From NCBI GenBank assembly GCA_949825045.1, contig OX463832.1, forward strand, positions 20,268,552 through 20,332,551: a stretch of DNA of 64,000 nt, in the 5' to 3' direction. This DNA comes from Argyresthia goedartella (Eukaryota > Arthropoda > Insecta > Lepidoptera > Argyresthiidae). Under the pieces are notes generated by a model. That model saw nothing but the letters and a program-made list of their open reading frames with translations. It was not told where the DNA came from and did not search any database. Below, piece by piece: positions 42,651 through 51,859 of this stretch. Positions within the stretch are counted from its first letter, which is position 1; every line of letters starts with the position of its first letter. The position numbers were made by a program, and so were the translations under genes.

Positions 42651-42711
42651 CGCGTCAATGACGGCTATCGCAATGCAAACTTTGCATTGCGATAGCGGTC
42701 ATTGACGCGAC
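42649..42711. repeat. 63-bp near-perfect palindrome
   Basis: Arms of 31 bp (42649-42679 and 42681-42711) start gtcgcgtcaatgacgg and read to gcaatgcaaa, with a one-base centre and one mismatch. A further tttgcaatgcaaa stands 40 bp to the left. It is intronic. It could be the remains of a foldback element or a young inverted duplication. Confidence 0.85.
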
Positions 42712-43348
42712 TGCTACTGCGAACCGAACGTGATGAGTGATTAGTGATGAGTGATGTGATGTGAGTCGAACGATCGGCGACCGCTACCATGATAAGCTAA
42801 ACGACACAAATTTCGAAGGTTTCACGTGATACGGTGGTAGACAGCAGTAAATCCTCGCTATTGCCATGCCCACCCGAAAGAAGCGCACAACGTCATAATA
42901 TAACGTTATATAGCTTTGTTACGGACATAATTCTGAGCAATTTTATATTTGACTACTCCATACAAATCAGCTGACCGCCCGGAACAAAACAAACCTGTCA
43001 TAACGGTAATTTTGTTCACGAGTTCTATGAAATACTAGCATATGACGTCATAGTCAAATGCTCTCTTTTTAACACAAAATTGAGTTTATAAAATACCAAC
43101 TGCTGGAAATAACAATTCTGATATTGTCAAACGTTTTTGTTGAAATAGGTTCGGTTTGAGACACGTTTCTAGATTTATTGGACTAACTTTTCAAATACCG
43201 ATTTCACTTTGAGAAATCTCGGAAAAAGTCTAGGTTTGTTCATTAAAATCCACGACAAGTGTACACCGCCATCTATATTGCATGCACGCCATATTGAATA
43301 TGGCACGTCCGCGTGAGACGGGAGCTGAGCCGATTCCGAGGAACTCAC

Positions 43349-43476
43349 CGCCGGGCCGGTTGTCCTCGCCGAGGCAGCGGTGCTGCGCCATGAGCGGCCC
43401 AGTCGGGAACAACCGCCAGCAGGCCTCGCACTTGAGGTCGGCCACCTCCGTGTAGGGCAGGCACGCGGCTAGGTGG
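43349..43476 (-). CDS. Zinc-finger protein gene, exon 5 of the set (end of finger 3, finger 4)
   Basis: The acceptor is ttgtccgcag and the donor GCG|gtgagt. The first residues HLAAC complete the third finger begun in the preceding exon. Then comes LKCEACWRLFPTGPLMAQHR followed by C, a C2HC-type fourth finger, and GEDNRPG. The exon is GC-rich compared with the introns, as expected for coding DNA here. Confidence 0.88.
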
Positions 43477-43499
43477 CTGCGGACAACACATGTTGCAAT

Positions 43500-44180
43500 A
43501 CAAAAACTCCAAGGGTGAGAGGCTCAAATACATACGCGCGAGGTTGGAGGTAATACTACTTGCTTTATTGAATCTCAAGTCCTTATACATAGTCAGGTCA
43601 TAAGTTCTGCCGACGGTGTGCTCTCGGCGTGTCCCCCGCCAAGTTAATTACTAACGGCTTTTATTTAACGCACAAATATTTTATCAGTAATTTTTCGCCA
43701 ACGTGACATTTTAGGGTATGTACCGTTTTACTTGTGTTACATTAAAATTTTAAGTAGTACGAAGTTAACCGGGTCAGCTAGTTAATAGATAATTATATAT
43801 ATCTTAGAGCACGTCATTCATTTAATACTAGGTGTACATTTCAAAAGCAGATACTTCCCAGAGAAGAAAGCACAGGAGACTCTGAGGTAGCTATTTTTCA
43901 AAGAAAATACTTATAACTTATAACGAAAAGGGAAGGGGGGAGTATTTACGACTGGCCGTATCAAGGATGGGGGTACAAACATGAAATTAAAAGTAAAAGA
44001 ATCAGAAGTGGTAATAGTAAATAAATATTAGAGTGTAGGCGCCTGTCCAAAGTAAACCAGGCCAGACAGACCTACATAAACAGCCTACATGTTAGCAAGG
44101 TCAATGCATTAGCTGCGTAGGCAACCCTGTTTCTATATATAGCTAAGACTCTGAAATAAAGTAACATTATTACATAGCGA
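43500..44180. other. Intron sequence, no recognisable feature
   Basis: No domain and no clear repeat except short AT tracts. It belongs to the intron between the exons at 43349-43476 and 45926-46063. Confidence 0.4.
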
Positions 44181-45055
44181 CTACACTCAAATCAAATCAA
44201 ATCAAATCAAAAATCATTTATTTCCATAGGATGTTGTTACATCACTTAGATCCGTCATTACATTTTTTTGGGTGAGTTCATTAACACAATGGCGGAATCT
44301 GTGGAGAAGAGCTCACCGAAGAAACTCCACAGTCGTCGCATCTTTTGCGTTTCCTTTTTTAAATAGAATATTGTCAAATTACAAAATGATTGCTAATTAT
44401 ATATCGAAACAGCCTGTTACACAAACAATCTATTCCCATGGACATCTGTCCTCTAAGTAATCAGATATCCTATAGTAACCTTTTTTATACAATTTCTGTT
44501 TTATTATTATTTTAAACTTGTCTAAAGGTAAGTTTTTAATATCAGTAGGGACCTTATTGTAATAGCGTATACAATTGCCTTTAAAAGAATTACTAATTTT
44601 ATGTAGTCGGCTTACATAAGCAACCAACTTGTCTTTATTTCTAGTATTAAAATTGTGTATATCACTGTACTTCTGAAAATTAGTTATATTTCTTTTTACA
44701 TACACAAGATTGTCATAGATATATTGAGACACAAATGTCAGAATATTGATTTCCTTAAACTTTTTCCTCAGTGACACTCTAGGCCCTAATCTATAAATTG
44801 CACGAACAGCCCGTTTCTGCAGAATAAATATACTATTAGCATTCGCAGCGTGACCCCACAATAAAACACCATAGGTCATTAGACTATGAAAGTAACTAAA
44901 GTAGACTAGTCTAGCGGTGTCTACGTCGGTAAGAGCTCTAATTTTTTTTACTGCGAACGCTGCCGAACTCAGTCTGTTCGACAATTTATTTATATGAGGA
45001 TCCCATTGTAGTTTGGCGTCTAAAGTAATGCCTTTCTGTTCCACCACTGTCTTTC
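44180..45055 (-). pseudogene. LINE family E, copy 1 (RT C-terminus and 3' end)
   Basis: A 205-codon minus frame begins ITLDAKLQWDPHINKLSNRL, then ARLVYFSYFHSLMTYGVLLW and IFILQKRAVRAIYRLGP, and ends with CIRYYNKVPTDIKNLPLDKF and YYRISDYLED. This is the RT thumb and end of a Jockey-like LINE. The 3' end has AATAAA-type text and a TTTGA tail (atcaaatcaaatcaaatcaa in plus, 44190-44212). 5'-truncated at 45055. Confidence 0.8.
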
Positions 45056-45139
45056 TGTTCCACCTTCCATATACCTACTGCTAGGTTTAGATGACTAGTC
45101 ATTCACGACAAGAGAACTACATTACTAAAATCGACCTAG

Positions 45140-45357
45140 GCCTAGAGAAAGCTCAACAAGGCCTGTGTTATGGGAACTAGACGAAGATATATTAAATAGA
45201 GATAAATACTTATGTAAATACATAGAACACATCCAAGACCAAGAAACAAATATTCGTGCTCATCACACAAATATTTGCCCTTAGCGGGATTCGCACCAGG
45301 ACTGCCAGCTTCGTAGGCAGGGTCACTACCCCCTAGGCTAAACCGGTCGTCAAATGA
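45140..45357 (-). mobile_element. tRNA-derived SINE, diverged copy
   Basis: On the minus strand a tRNA-like head has an A-box-like tagcctagggggtagtgacc and a B-box-like ggtgcgaatccc, then a body with aaatatttgtgtgatgagca and tatttacataagta. It is related to the two better copies at 49010-49262 and 58086-58350, but the body has diverged. Confidence 0.65.
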
Positions 45358-45439
45358 CTTGGCCATTTTTACACAACTCCACGCGGGCGAAGCCGCGGGC
45401 GACGGCTAGTTAGGTATATAATTAGGTTCCGTACTTTAT

Positions 45440-45547
45440 CCCCTCGATAGCCAACGCCGCTTTTCCGTTATAGGATTTTTAATCTTATTACCATGACATA
45501 GAGTTCAAAAACGCGATCCGTCCCAACTACCCTCGGTTTTTGAGTAG
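45440..45547 (-). mobile_element. piggyBac-like MITE, copy 1
   Basis: On the minus strand it reads ctactcaaaaaccgagggta, then gttgggacggatcgcg, catggtaataag and aacggaaaagcggcgttgg. This matches the copies at 50637-50756 and 54564-54670. The flanking TTAA seen there is not preserved here. Confidence 0.65.
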
Positions 45548-45830
45548 ATAAACGGGAAAAAATTAACCCTTGTATGTATGTCACAGCCCTTTTTCTCAGG
45601 AACGCGTGCAGGTATCAAATTTAAATTGATATCAATTTCTCACGTCTGTGGACCCTTGCAGCTATGAAAAATTTAAACTTGTCCCAAATTCGCTGAACTT
45701 GCTGAATTTGCTTCATACTCACAAGGGAATCAAAACCTATATAGGGTACTTCCGGTTAATCTACGATCATTGAATTTGGCAAAAACCAGCACAGGTAAAG
45801 GGAAAAATCCGAAAACTGTAATCTTTCTGT
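45548..45830 (+). repeat. Dispersed repeat family B, copy 1
   Basis: Shared words are ccctttttctcaggaacgcg, ttgatatcaattt, acaagggaatcaaaacctat, agggtacttccggtt and taaagggaaaaatccgaaaa. Other copies are at 48470-48815, 53770-54360 (two) and 58350-58640. It is non-coding and often stands next to family A. Confidence 0.65.
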
Positions 45831-45925
45831 CTGCTTGTCTGTCTGCCTATACGTGTACGGAACCCTTGGTGCGCGAGTCCGACTCGCGCTTGATGACCAG
45901 TTATTTGCACAACAATATAACTTAC

Positions 45926-46063
45926 TCATTGAACGCGGCATGCAGCTTGAAACTCTGCCCACATCGCCGGCACGAGTACGGACTGGTACCCCGATGCGTC
46001 TTGTGGTGCGCCGTAGCCTCTTCTGATGTGGCGAACCAGAGGGCGCAGGCGTTGCAGGCCAGT
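45926..46063 (-). CDS. Zinc-finger protein gene, exon 4 of the set (fingers 2 and 3)
   Basis: The acceptor is tttgtcccag and the donor AATGA|gtaagt. It codes LACNACALWFATSEEATAHH then KTH, a C2H2 finger, followed by a linker SPYS and CRRCGQSFKLHAAFN, the first half of a C2HC finger that ends in the next exon (DHLAAC). The exon has 138 bases and enters and leaves in phase 2. Confidence 0.9.
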   Translation of the reverse strand, partial: TGLQRLRPLVRHIRRGYGAPQDASGYQSVLVPAMWAEFQAACRVQ

Positions 46064-46214
46064 CTGGGACAAACACATACGTTCGTTAATGCAAATCCAG
46101 AAGTAGCTCAGGAATTCGAGACCTTTTTTTACTAATATACCCTCGAAAACTACAGAAACTACGACTAAATTGTTCACCATCTCTTACAGCTACATTGCTT
46201 GAGGAAGACGTGGA

Positions 46215-47870
46215 CGCCTGCGGAACTGAATATAAAATTTAGTCATGATAATCCCCAGTATATTATTAAGACTTTAAAAGACATTAAAGTTAAGAGTACT
46301 GAAGACTTATGGGGGAGGTCAGTCAAAGTGTGTAGCTCAATTGTAGATATATTAGCACCATATTTAGCTTACATATTTAATGGATCTGTATCACGTATCA
46401 CGGTACCTTTCCCGATTTAATGAAAAATAGCAAAGTAGTTCCTCTATATAAAACTCGTGACAAAAAGATCCCAGTAAGTATAGGCCTGTATCTGTTTTAA
46501 CGGTATATAATAAAGTGATTGAAAATATCATGCTCAATGATTTCCCATTTTAAGCGCAATAATCTATTACATAACCAGCAATTCGGCTTTACAAAAGGAC
46601 GTTGTATCACAGATGCTGGTGTTACTATTAAAACATATGTTTAGTGCATGGGAAGAATCAAAACATGCCATTGGTGTATTCTGTGATCTTTCTAAAGCAT
46701 TCGATTAAGTAGATCATGAAACTTTACTGTTAAAACTGTTTTTGTTATGTTTGCTATATTTTTAATATCCACACTACGGTATTAAAAATATAGCTCTGGA
46801 TCTTTTGAGTTCTTAATTGGATAATAGAATTCAGAAGATTAAGATTAACAGAACCAAATCATCAGGATCTCGCGTGAAAATTGGCGAGCCTCAAGATTCC
46901 ATATTAGGTCCTTTCTTATTTTTGGTCCATATTAATGACATAGTTCAGAATTTGTCAAAGATTGTGTTATTAGCTGATGATACATCTCTTATATTTAAAG
47001 TAGATCGACATGTACAGAACTATGACGAAATAAATAACGCTCTTGGACAACTTCATAATTGGTTTGCTGTTAATAATAAATAATAATAATAATGCTAAAT
47101 GTGAAAAAATGAAAATGTATAAAATAAACATTATCTAATGTTTATTCCTTAAACAATGATGTTATATTAAATAATGATAAGTTATAGCACAATTTTCCTG
47201 GGGACAACACTTGACCCGAAACTACAATGGAGCCCTCACATTAGCGGCCTTACTAATAAACAAAGTTATTCACGGTTTAACTTATTCAGTGTTTTGTCCT
47301 TTTCATACGTCGAGTAAATGTCAAATGTCAAAGCAAGACAAAACACTGTATAAGTTAAACAGTGAATAACTTCTTTTATTAGTAAGGCCGTATATCTTTA
47401 TCGGGAAGACTAAGTTCAGCTGCATATGCTGTGAGACAAATCAGACAGCAGACGGATGTAGCTACGGCGAGACTTGTTTACTTTAGTTATTTCCACAGTA
47501 TCATGTCCTATGGAATTTTGTTGTGGGGCCGAGCTGCTGATATTGACTCAATTTTTGTTCTACAAAAAAGGGCTATTAGGGCAGTCGTGACTACCTGAGG
47601 GAACTGTTCAAAGAAATTAGCATTATTTATGACTGTACCGCGTCAATATATTTATGAAAATATCATGTACATAAATAGCCTCCCTAAAATTTTGACAGAA
47701 ACAAGCGAAATAATATAAGAAGCGGAAATAAAATTGACCAATCTTACTACAGACAAGCTAAAGATAGAATTTCATTTGTGGGTCTCAGTATACAATACTA
47801 TAACAAAATACCTGAAAAGATATTCAATTTGTCACAGAGGACATTTAAAGGCATTGTTAAAAAAATTACA
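46215..47870 (+). pseudogene. LINE family E, copy 2, heavily decayed
   Basis: Pieces of an RT can be read in several frames: LMKNSKVVPLYKTRDKKIP, LLHNQQFGFTKGRCITDAG, KHAIGVFCDLSKAFD, EPQDSILGPFLFLVHINDIV, IVLLADDTSLIFKVD, TLDPKLQWSPHIS, and after a MITE at 47245-47390 LVYFSYFHSIMSYGILLWGR and DSIFVLQKRAIRAV. The C-terminal words match copy 1. Many stops and shifts are present. Confidence 0.75.
47245..47390. mobile_element. MITE with 53-bp inverted repeats inside a LINE
   Basis: It starts cggccttactaataaa, caaagttattcac, ttcagtgttttgtc, and ends with the inverted gacaaaacactg, gtgaataactt and tttattagtaaggccg. The loop is about 40 bp. It interrupts the family E RT between SPHI and the next block. 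A related MITE at 59375-59529 has a TTA duplication. Here the left flank is TTA but the right is not clean. Confidence 0.75.
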
Positions 47871-48180
47871 TGTCAGTGTTTTTCACAAGTGTCAACTTTT
47901 TGACAGGTTATCTAATTTTGACAGGTATCACAATTTTCACAAAATTTTACTTAATCGACGCCCAAGTCTTCTTTGAAAGGCGTCATAATTTTAACAGATG
48001 TTATGCTTTATGACAGGTTCCACAATTTTTAACAGGGGTCACAAATTCTGATAGTAGTCGCGCTTTTTGACAGGTGGCATAGTAAAAATGATATTAGTAA
48101 TAAAACATGGCAGTAGTCTTCTTTTTTATAGTTATCACAAATTTTGACACGTGGCCCATATTTGACAGGTTTGCACAGTG
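47870..48180 (+). repeat. Cluster of tgacaggt-type short repeats
   Basis: A unit like attttgacaggtatcaca recurs about ten times with changes (cttttgacaggtggca, tttgacaggtttgcac, tatgacaggttccaca). The same motif lies inverted at 35655-35790. It ends at the donor side of the exon at 48190. Confidence 0.6.
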
Positions 48181-48189
48181 CATACTAAC

Positions 48190-48309
48190 TTGAGTGGCGT
48201 GAAGTTGGGCGCGTGCGCGCGCACGTGGCTGCTCAGCGCCTGCGACGTCGCGTACTGTGCGGCGCACACCGAGCAGGTGTACGGGATCGGCGCGGGCGGC
48301 GGCGGAACC
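48190..48309 (-). CDS. Zinc-finger protein gene, exon 3 of the set (finger 1)
   Basis: The acceptor is cacttgcag and the donor CTCAA|gttagt. It codes VPPPPAPIPYTCSVCAAQYA then TSQALSSHVRAH, a C2H2 finger with C-x2-C-x12-H-x3-H. The proline-rich start continues the repeat exon upstream. The exon is strikingly GC-rich (gcgcgtgcgcgcgcacgtgg). Confidence 0.9.
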
Positions 48310-48469
48310 CTGCAAGTGTATGCAGATTGGATGTTAATGCTTATTTGGAGAGGACGAAAATGGGCATATGATGATAAGAATGGGCATTTGGAAGAGTGGA
48401 CAACAATGCTTATGGCTTATGGTTAATGCAGTAGGTACATTGCGCCCGCTGATTATAAGTTACTAAGAC

Positions 48470-48815
48470 CCTTTTTAGGGTTCCGTGCCTTAAAAGGAAA
48501 AAAGAAACCCTTTTATAGTATCGCTTCATTGTCCGTTCGTATGTTAAGACCCTTTTTCTCAAGACAGCGTGAAGATATCAAGTTGAAATTGACATCAATT
48601 ACTCAAATCTGTGGTCCCTTAGATCTGTGAAAAAAACAAACTTCTTGGGCAACGCAATCAAAACATATTTATTATACGACTGTTTAATCTGATTGCGCCG
48701 CAAATTTGCAGAATTCGCTTGATACTTGCAAGGGAATCAAAACCTATAGGGTACTTCCGGTTGACATAGGATCATGAAATTCGTTAAGAAGCAAAGTCTC
48801 ATAGCAAAAGTATAG
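48470..48815 (+). repeat. Dispersed repeat family B, copy 2
   Basis: It starts with tttagggttccgtgcctt, then ccctttttctcaagacagcg, ttgaaattgacatcaattac, gcaagggaatcaaaacctat and agggtacttccggttgacat. It runs directly into family A at 48817. Confidence 0.65.
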
Positions 48816-48816
48816 G

Positions 48817-49447
48817 AAAAAACCGGTCAAGTGCGAGTCTTACTCGCGCACGAAGGGTTCCTTACCACCTTGAATAGTTTTGATTTTACACAGCAAAATG
48901 TTGTTATCAATGTTATTGGTGCGGCTTCTTTCACACTCCATGTACGTAACCAGGTGCATCGTAAGTTTGTATGTGGTATTGAAAGAATTGTTCTATGGAA
49001 GCCCCCTTAATTAATAATATTATAATAATACCTTGGACACTATTTACACACATTGATCTAGCCCCAAACTAGTATTCCCTGTATCTTGGGTATTAGACAA
49101 CGATACACATACTTATATAGATAAATATTATACTTAGCTAGATAAACAACCATGACTAGGGTACAAACATCCGTTCTCATCAAACTAATATTTTCCCACA
49201 CCGGGACTCGAACCCGGGACCCTCGGCTTCGTAGGCAGGGTCTCTGCCGACTCTGCCACCAGGTCAATTATTTATTATATTTTGATTTTAGTATTTGTTG
49301 TTATAGCGGCAACAGAAATACATCATCTGTGAAAATTTCAACTGTCTTACTATCACGGTTAATGAGATACAGCCTGGTGACAGACGAACGGACGGACGGA
49401 CGGACAGCGGAGGCTTAGTAATAGGGTCCCGTTTGGCACCCTTCGGG
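48817..49447 (+). repeat. Dispersed repeat family A, copy 2, with nested SINE
   Basis: aaccggtcaagtgcgagtc to ggaacggaacccc follows copy 1 at 10377-10806, except that a SINE interrupts it between gcccccttaa and tagtatttgttg (49010-49262). Confidence 0.75.
49010..49262 (-). mobile_element. tRNA-derived SINE
   Basis: On the minus strand a tRNA-like head has ggtggcagagtcggcagaga (A-box region) and cgggttcgagtcccggtg (B box). The body reads gatgagaacggatgtttgta, ccctagtcatgg, tatgtgtatcgttgtc and gtgtaaatagtgtccaaggt, with an ATT-type tail. The copy at 58086-58350 is nearly the same. The head has no intact acceptor stem, so it is not a tRNA gene. Confidence 0.85.
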
Positions 49448-49788
49448 AACGGAACCCCAAAAACTATCGAATTGAGAACCACCTCCTTTTTTAAGTCGGT
49501 CAAAAATTGAGTCTATAAAACACAACCGCCGAAAATATACTATTCAGATATTGTCACGCCATTTTGAACACAACTGTCCAACACCGAACTGTGTCCCTGC
49601 TACCCTCACGGTGCCATCAGAACATCAGACCATCTCGCAGATGGTCTGCCGAGATGGTCTGCCGACTAATCTGCGGCGACCACTTGGCCACCACTAGGTT
49701 ACAGATCGACTAATCAGAACGCGAGTATTTTAAAACGAGCTGACTTTTGGGCTATTGTGATTTTGGAAACATTTAACTGCACATCAAA

Positions 49789-50420
49789 AACACTGATTTG
49801 CACAGCAAATATCGGAGCAAAATACTGCGGTAGCTTAGGTGAAGGGTTCAACATGTAAGAACAATAATAAATACTTAAAACATAAACTTAAGTACGCATA
49901 AAATATTTTATCTACACACGTATCATAAACCCTCTTTACTGCGTACAAAAACCGCACGTTACGATCAGCATAATGTTAAACTACTTGGTAAAAAGAAAAA
50001 CTCATTTCTTATCTGAAAAATTACATATTATGACCATAATGTGTAATTTTTCTACATATTATGACATTCAAATTTCGAACGCCGACGCCCGCCTGCGTGA
50101 CGCTCCTAGTTTATATGTGAAGTTGGTACTGACATTTAAATTTCGAACGCCGACGCCCGCCTCCGTGAAATTGGTAGTACAGAACAAGCTAAACAACTGC
50201 AGAGCCACAATGCCGGTGAAACATGCGGTTCCTGAACACATCAAAGAGAGCCTATGATATGTTTGTAGATAAACTAGTGTAAGTAACTGTACATAATTAT
50301 TAATTATTAACATAAGTATTAATGCCCTCCAATATGGTAGCAGTCACATAAACTACTATAAAACATAAAAAGTGTTTTGTTGATCCTTTTTTGCTGTGCA
50401 AATCAGTATTTTTGATGCGA
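49789..50420. mobile_element. Inverted-repeat element of about 0.6 kb
   Basis: gcacatcaaaaacactgatt then tgcacagcaaa (49789-49809 and on) is mirrored at 50391-50420 with two or three mismatches. In between are two direct repeats of aaatttcgaacgccgacgcc (about 50067 and 50139), 70 bp apart or so. No transposase and no clear duplication are visible. Confidence 0.5.
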
Positions 50421-50636
50421 TGCTAGCCTTGTGATTGGTTTATTTTTAGGGTTCCGTACCGAAAGGGTAAAAACGGGACCCTATTACTAACTCCGCTGTC
50501 TGTCTGTCTGTCCGTCTGTCACCAGGCTGTATCTCATGAACCGTGATAGTTAGACAGTTGAAATGCTCATAGATGATGTATTTCTGTTGCCGCTATAACA
50601 ACAAATACTAAAAAACAGGACAAAATAAATATTTAA

Positions 50637-50756
50637 CCTCTCAAAAACCGAGGGTAGTTGGGACGGGTCGCGATTTTGAACCGTATGCCATGGTAATGAA
50701 ATTTAAAACCTATAACGGAAAAGTGGCGTTGGGTAACGCCAGTGGTATACAAGAGG
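50637..50756 (+). mobile_element. piggyBac-like MITE, copy 2
   Basis: 120 bp, starting cctctcaaaaaccgagggta and ending gtatacaagagg, with TTAA at both sides (50633-50636, 50757-50760). Family A copies without the insert have a single TTAA at this place. TTAA duplication and short inverted ends are the piggyBac signature. There is no transposase. Confidence 0.85.
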
Positions 50757-50826
50757 TTAAGGGGGCTCCCATACAACAATTCTTTCAATACCACATACAA
50801 ACTTATGGATGCACCTGGTTACGTAC

Positions 50827-51034
50827 TATCGAACCATCTGAATCATGACCCACCATAAGCTTATTTTGCTAAACCCCTTAAATGCAAGTAGGTCGAAATT
50901 CGCTTGAAGGTTTATTTCCTTGGTAACGAACTTGTTATCATTTGATTAGACACTGACATTAAGATAGATCTTACAAGTTTGAAAGTTTCAAACGAATTAT
51001 CAGGCAAATGGGTCATGATTCAGTTGGTTCGATT
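50827..51034. mobile_element. 208-bp MITE with GTAC duplication
   Basis: tatcgaaccatctgaatcat then gaccca at the left mirrors tgggtcatgattcagttgg then ttcgatt at the right. GTAC flanks both ends (50823-50826, 51035-51038), where intact family A copies have one. The superfamily is not clear. Confidence 0.75.
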
Positions 51035-51280
51035 GTACATTGAGTGTGAAAGTAGCCGCACCAATCACTTCGTAAACAACATTTTGCTATGTAAAATCCA
51101 AAATATTCACTCCACACCAAACCCTACCATTGTACGATGGTGCGGAACCTTTCGTGCGCGAGTCGACTCGCACTTGGCCGTTTCTTTTAATAGTTTTGCA
51201 TTGAAGTTTCTGTATATCAGAGATACATAATCAGGCTACTGGAGGAAGATTGCTGAATAACGGCATAAATATTGACTTAC

Positions 51281-51846
51281 TTGATTTTCTTGGGCGACGG
51301 TATCTGTTCCTCGTTGTCAGGTGGTCGCTTTCTGCTGGGCTTTGGTGGTGGCGTCTCCGTCCTTTTCCTCGCGACCTTAGGTAGTGGCGATTCTGGTAGT
51401 CTCTTGCTTTTTGGCGCAGGGGCTTCTGGGAGTTTCTTGGTTTTAGGCGCTGGGGCTTCTGGTAGTTTCTTGCTTTTTGGCGCAGGGGCTTCTGGTAGTT
51501 TCTTGGTTTTTGGCGGAGGGGCTTCTGGTAGTTTCTTGGTTCTTGGCGCAGGGGTATCTGGTAGTTTCTTGGTGTTCGGCGCAGGTGTTTCTGGTAGTTT
51601 CTTGGCATTTGGCGCAGGGGTTTCTGGCAGTTTCTTGGTATTTGGCGCCGGGGTTTCTGGTAGTTTCTTCGTTTTTGGCGCAGGGGATTCTGGTATTTTC
51701 TTGGTTATTGGCGCAGGGGGTTCTGGTATTTTCGTGGTTTTTGGCGCAGGGAATTCTGGTGGTTTCTTGGTCGTTCTAGGCGTCGATTCTGGCGCAGGTT
51801 TGTGACATTTCGGTGATGGTTTTAGGAATACTGGTGATTCCTCAGT
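51281..51846 (-). CDS. Zinc-finger protein gene, exon 2 of the set (PEVK-like repeat exon)
   Basis: The acceptor is aaattgcag and the donor ATCAA|gtaagt, 566 bases. It starts TEESPVFLKPSPKCHKPAPE. Then about 12-13 copies of an 11-residue unit follow, APKTKKLPEAP with changes (T/A, S/T, N/T), which is a 33-bp coding minisatellite. The end is basic (RKRTETPPPKPSRKRPP, then SPKKIK). The Pro, Glu, Lys and Ala composition resembles PEVK-type disordered springs. By sequence it is a disordered, positively charged segment ahead of the fingers. Function is unknown. Confidence 0.87.
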
Positions 51847-51859
51847 CTGCAATTTTCAA

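Larger units (their letters stand above)
50446..51190 (-). repeat. Dispersed repeat family A, copy 3, with two nested MITEs
   Basis: From tagggttccgtaccg to gactcgcacttggccgttt this is family A on the minus strand. It is interrupted by a TTAA-flanked MITE at 50637-50756 and a GTAC-flanked MITE at 50827-51034. The uninterrupted text is known from copies 1 and 2, so both insertion points are fixed. Confidence 0.8.

Noticed and set aside
42860..43060. Additional exon between the finger exons
   Set aside because: The flanking exons already join in phase with finger structure complete, and no splice-bounded frame with homology is present.
45926..46180. 84-codon minus-strand frame through the finger exon region
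   Set aside because: It reads the exon in the wrong frame. The correct frame shows the C2H2 and C2HC cysteines and joins its neighbours in phase.
51272..51805. 177-codon plus-strand frame with repeated SGSFLVFGAGV-like residues
   Set aside because: It is the antisense of the 33-bp coding minisatellite. The minus frame has matching splice sites and phase with the neighbouring exons, while the plus frame has none.
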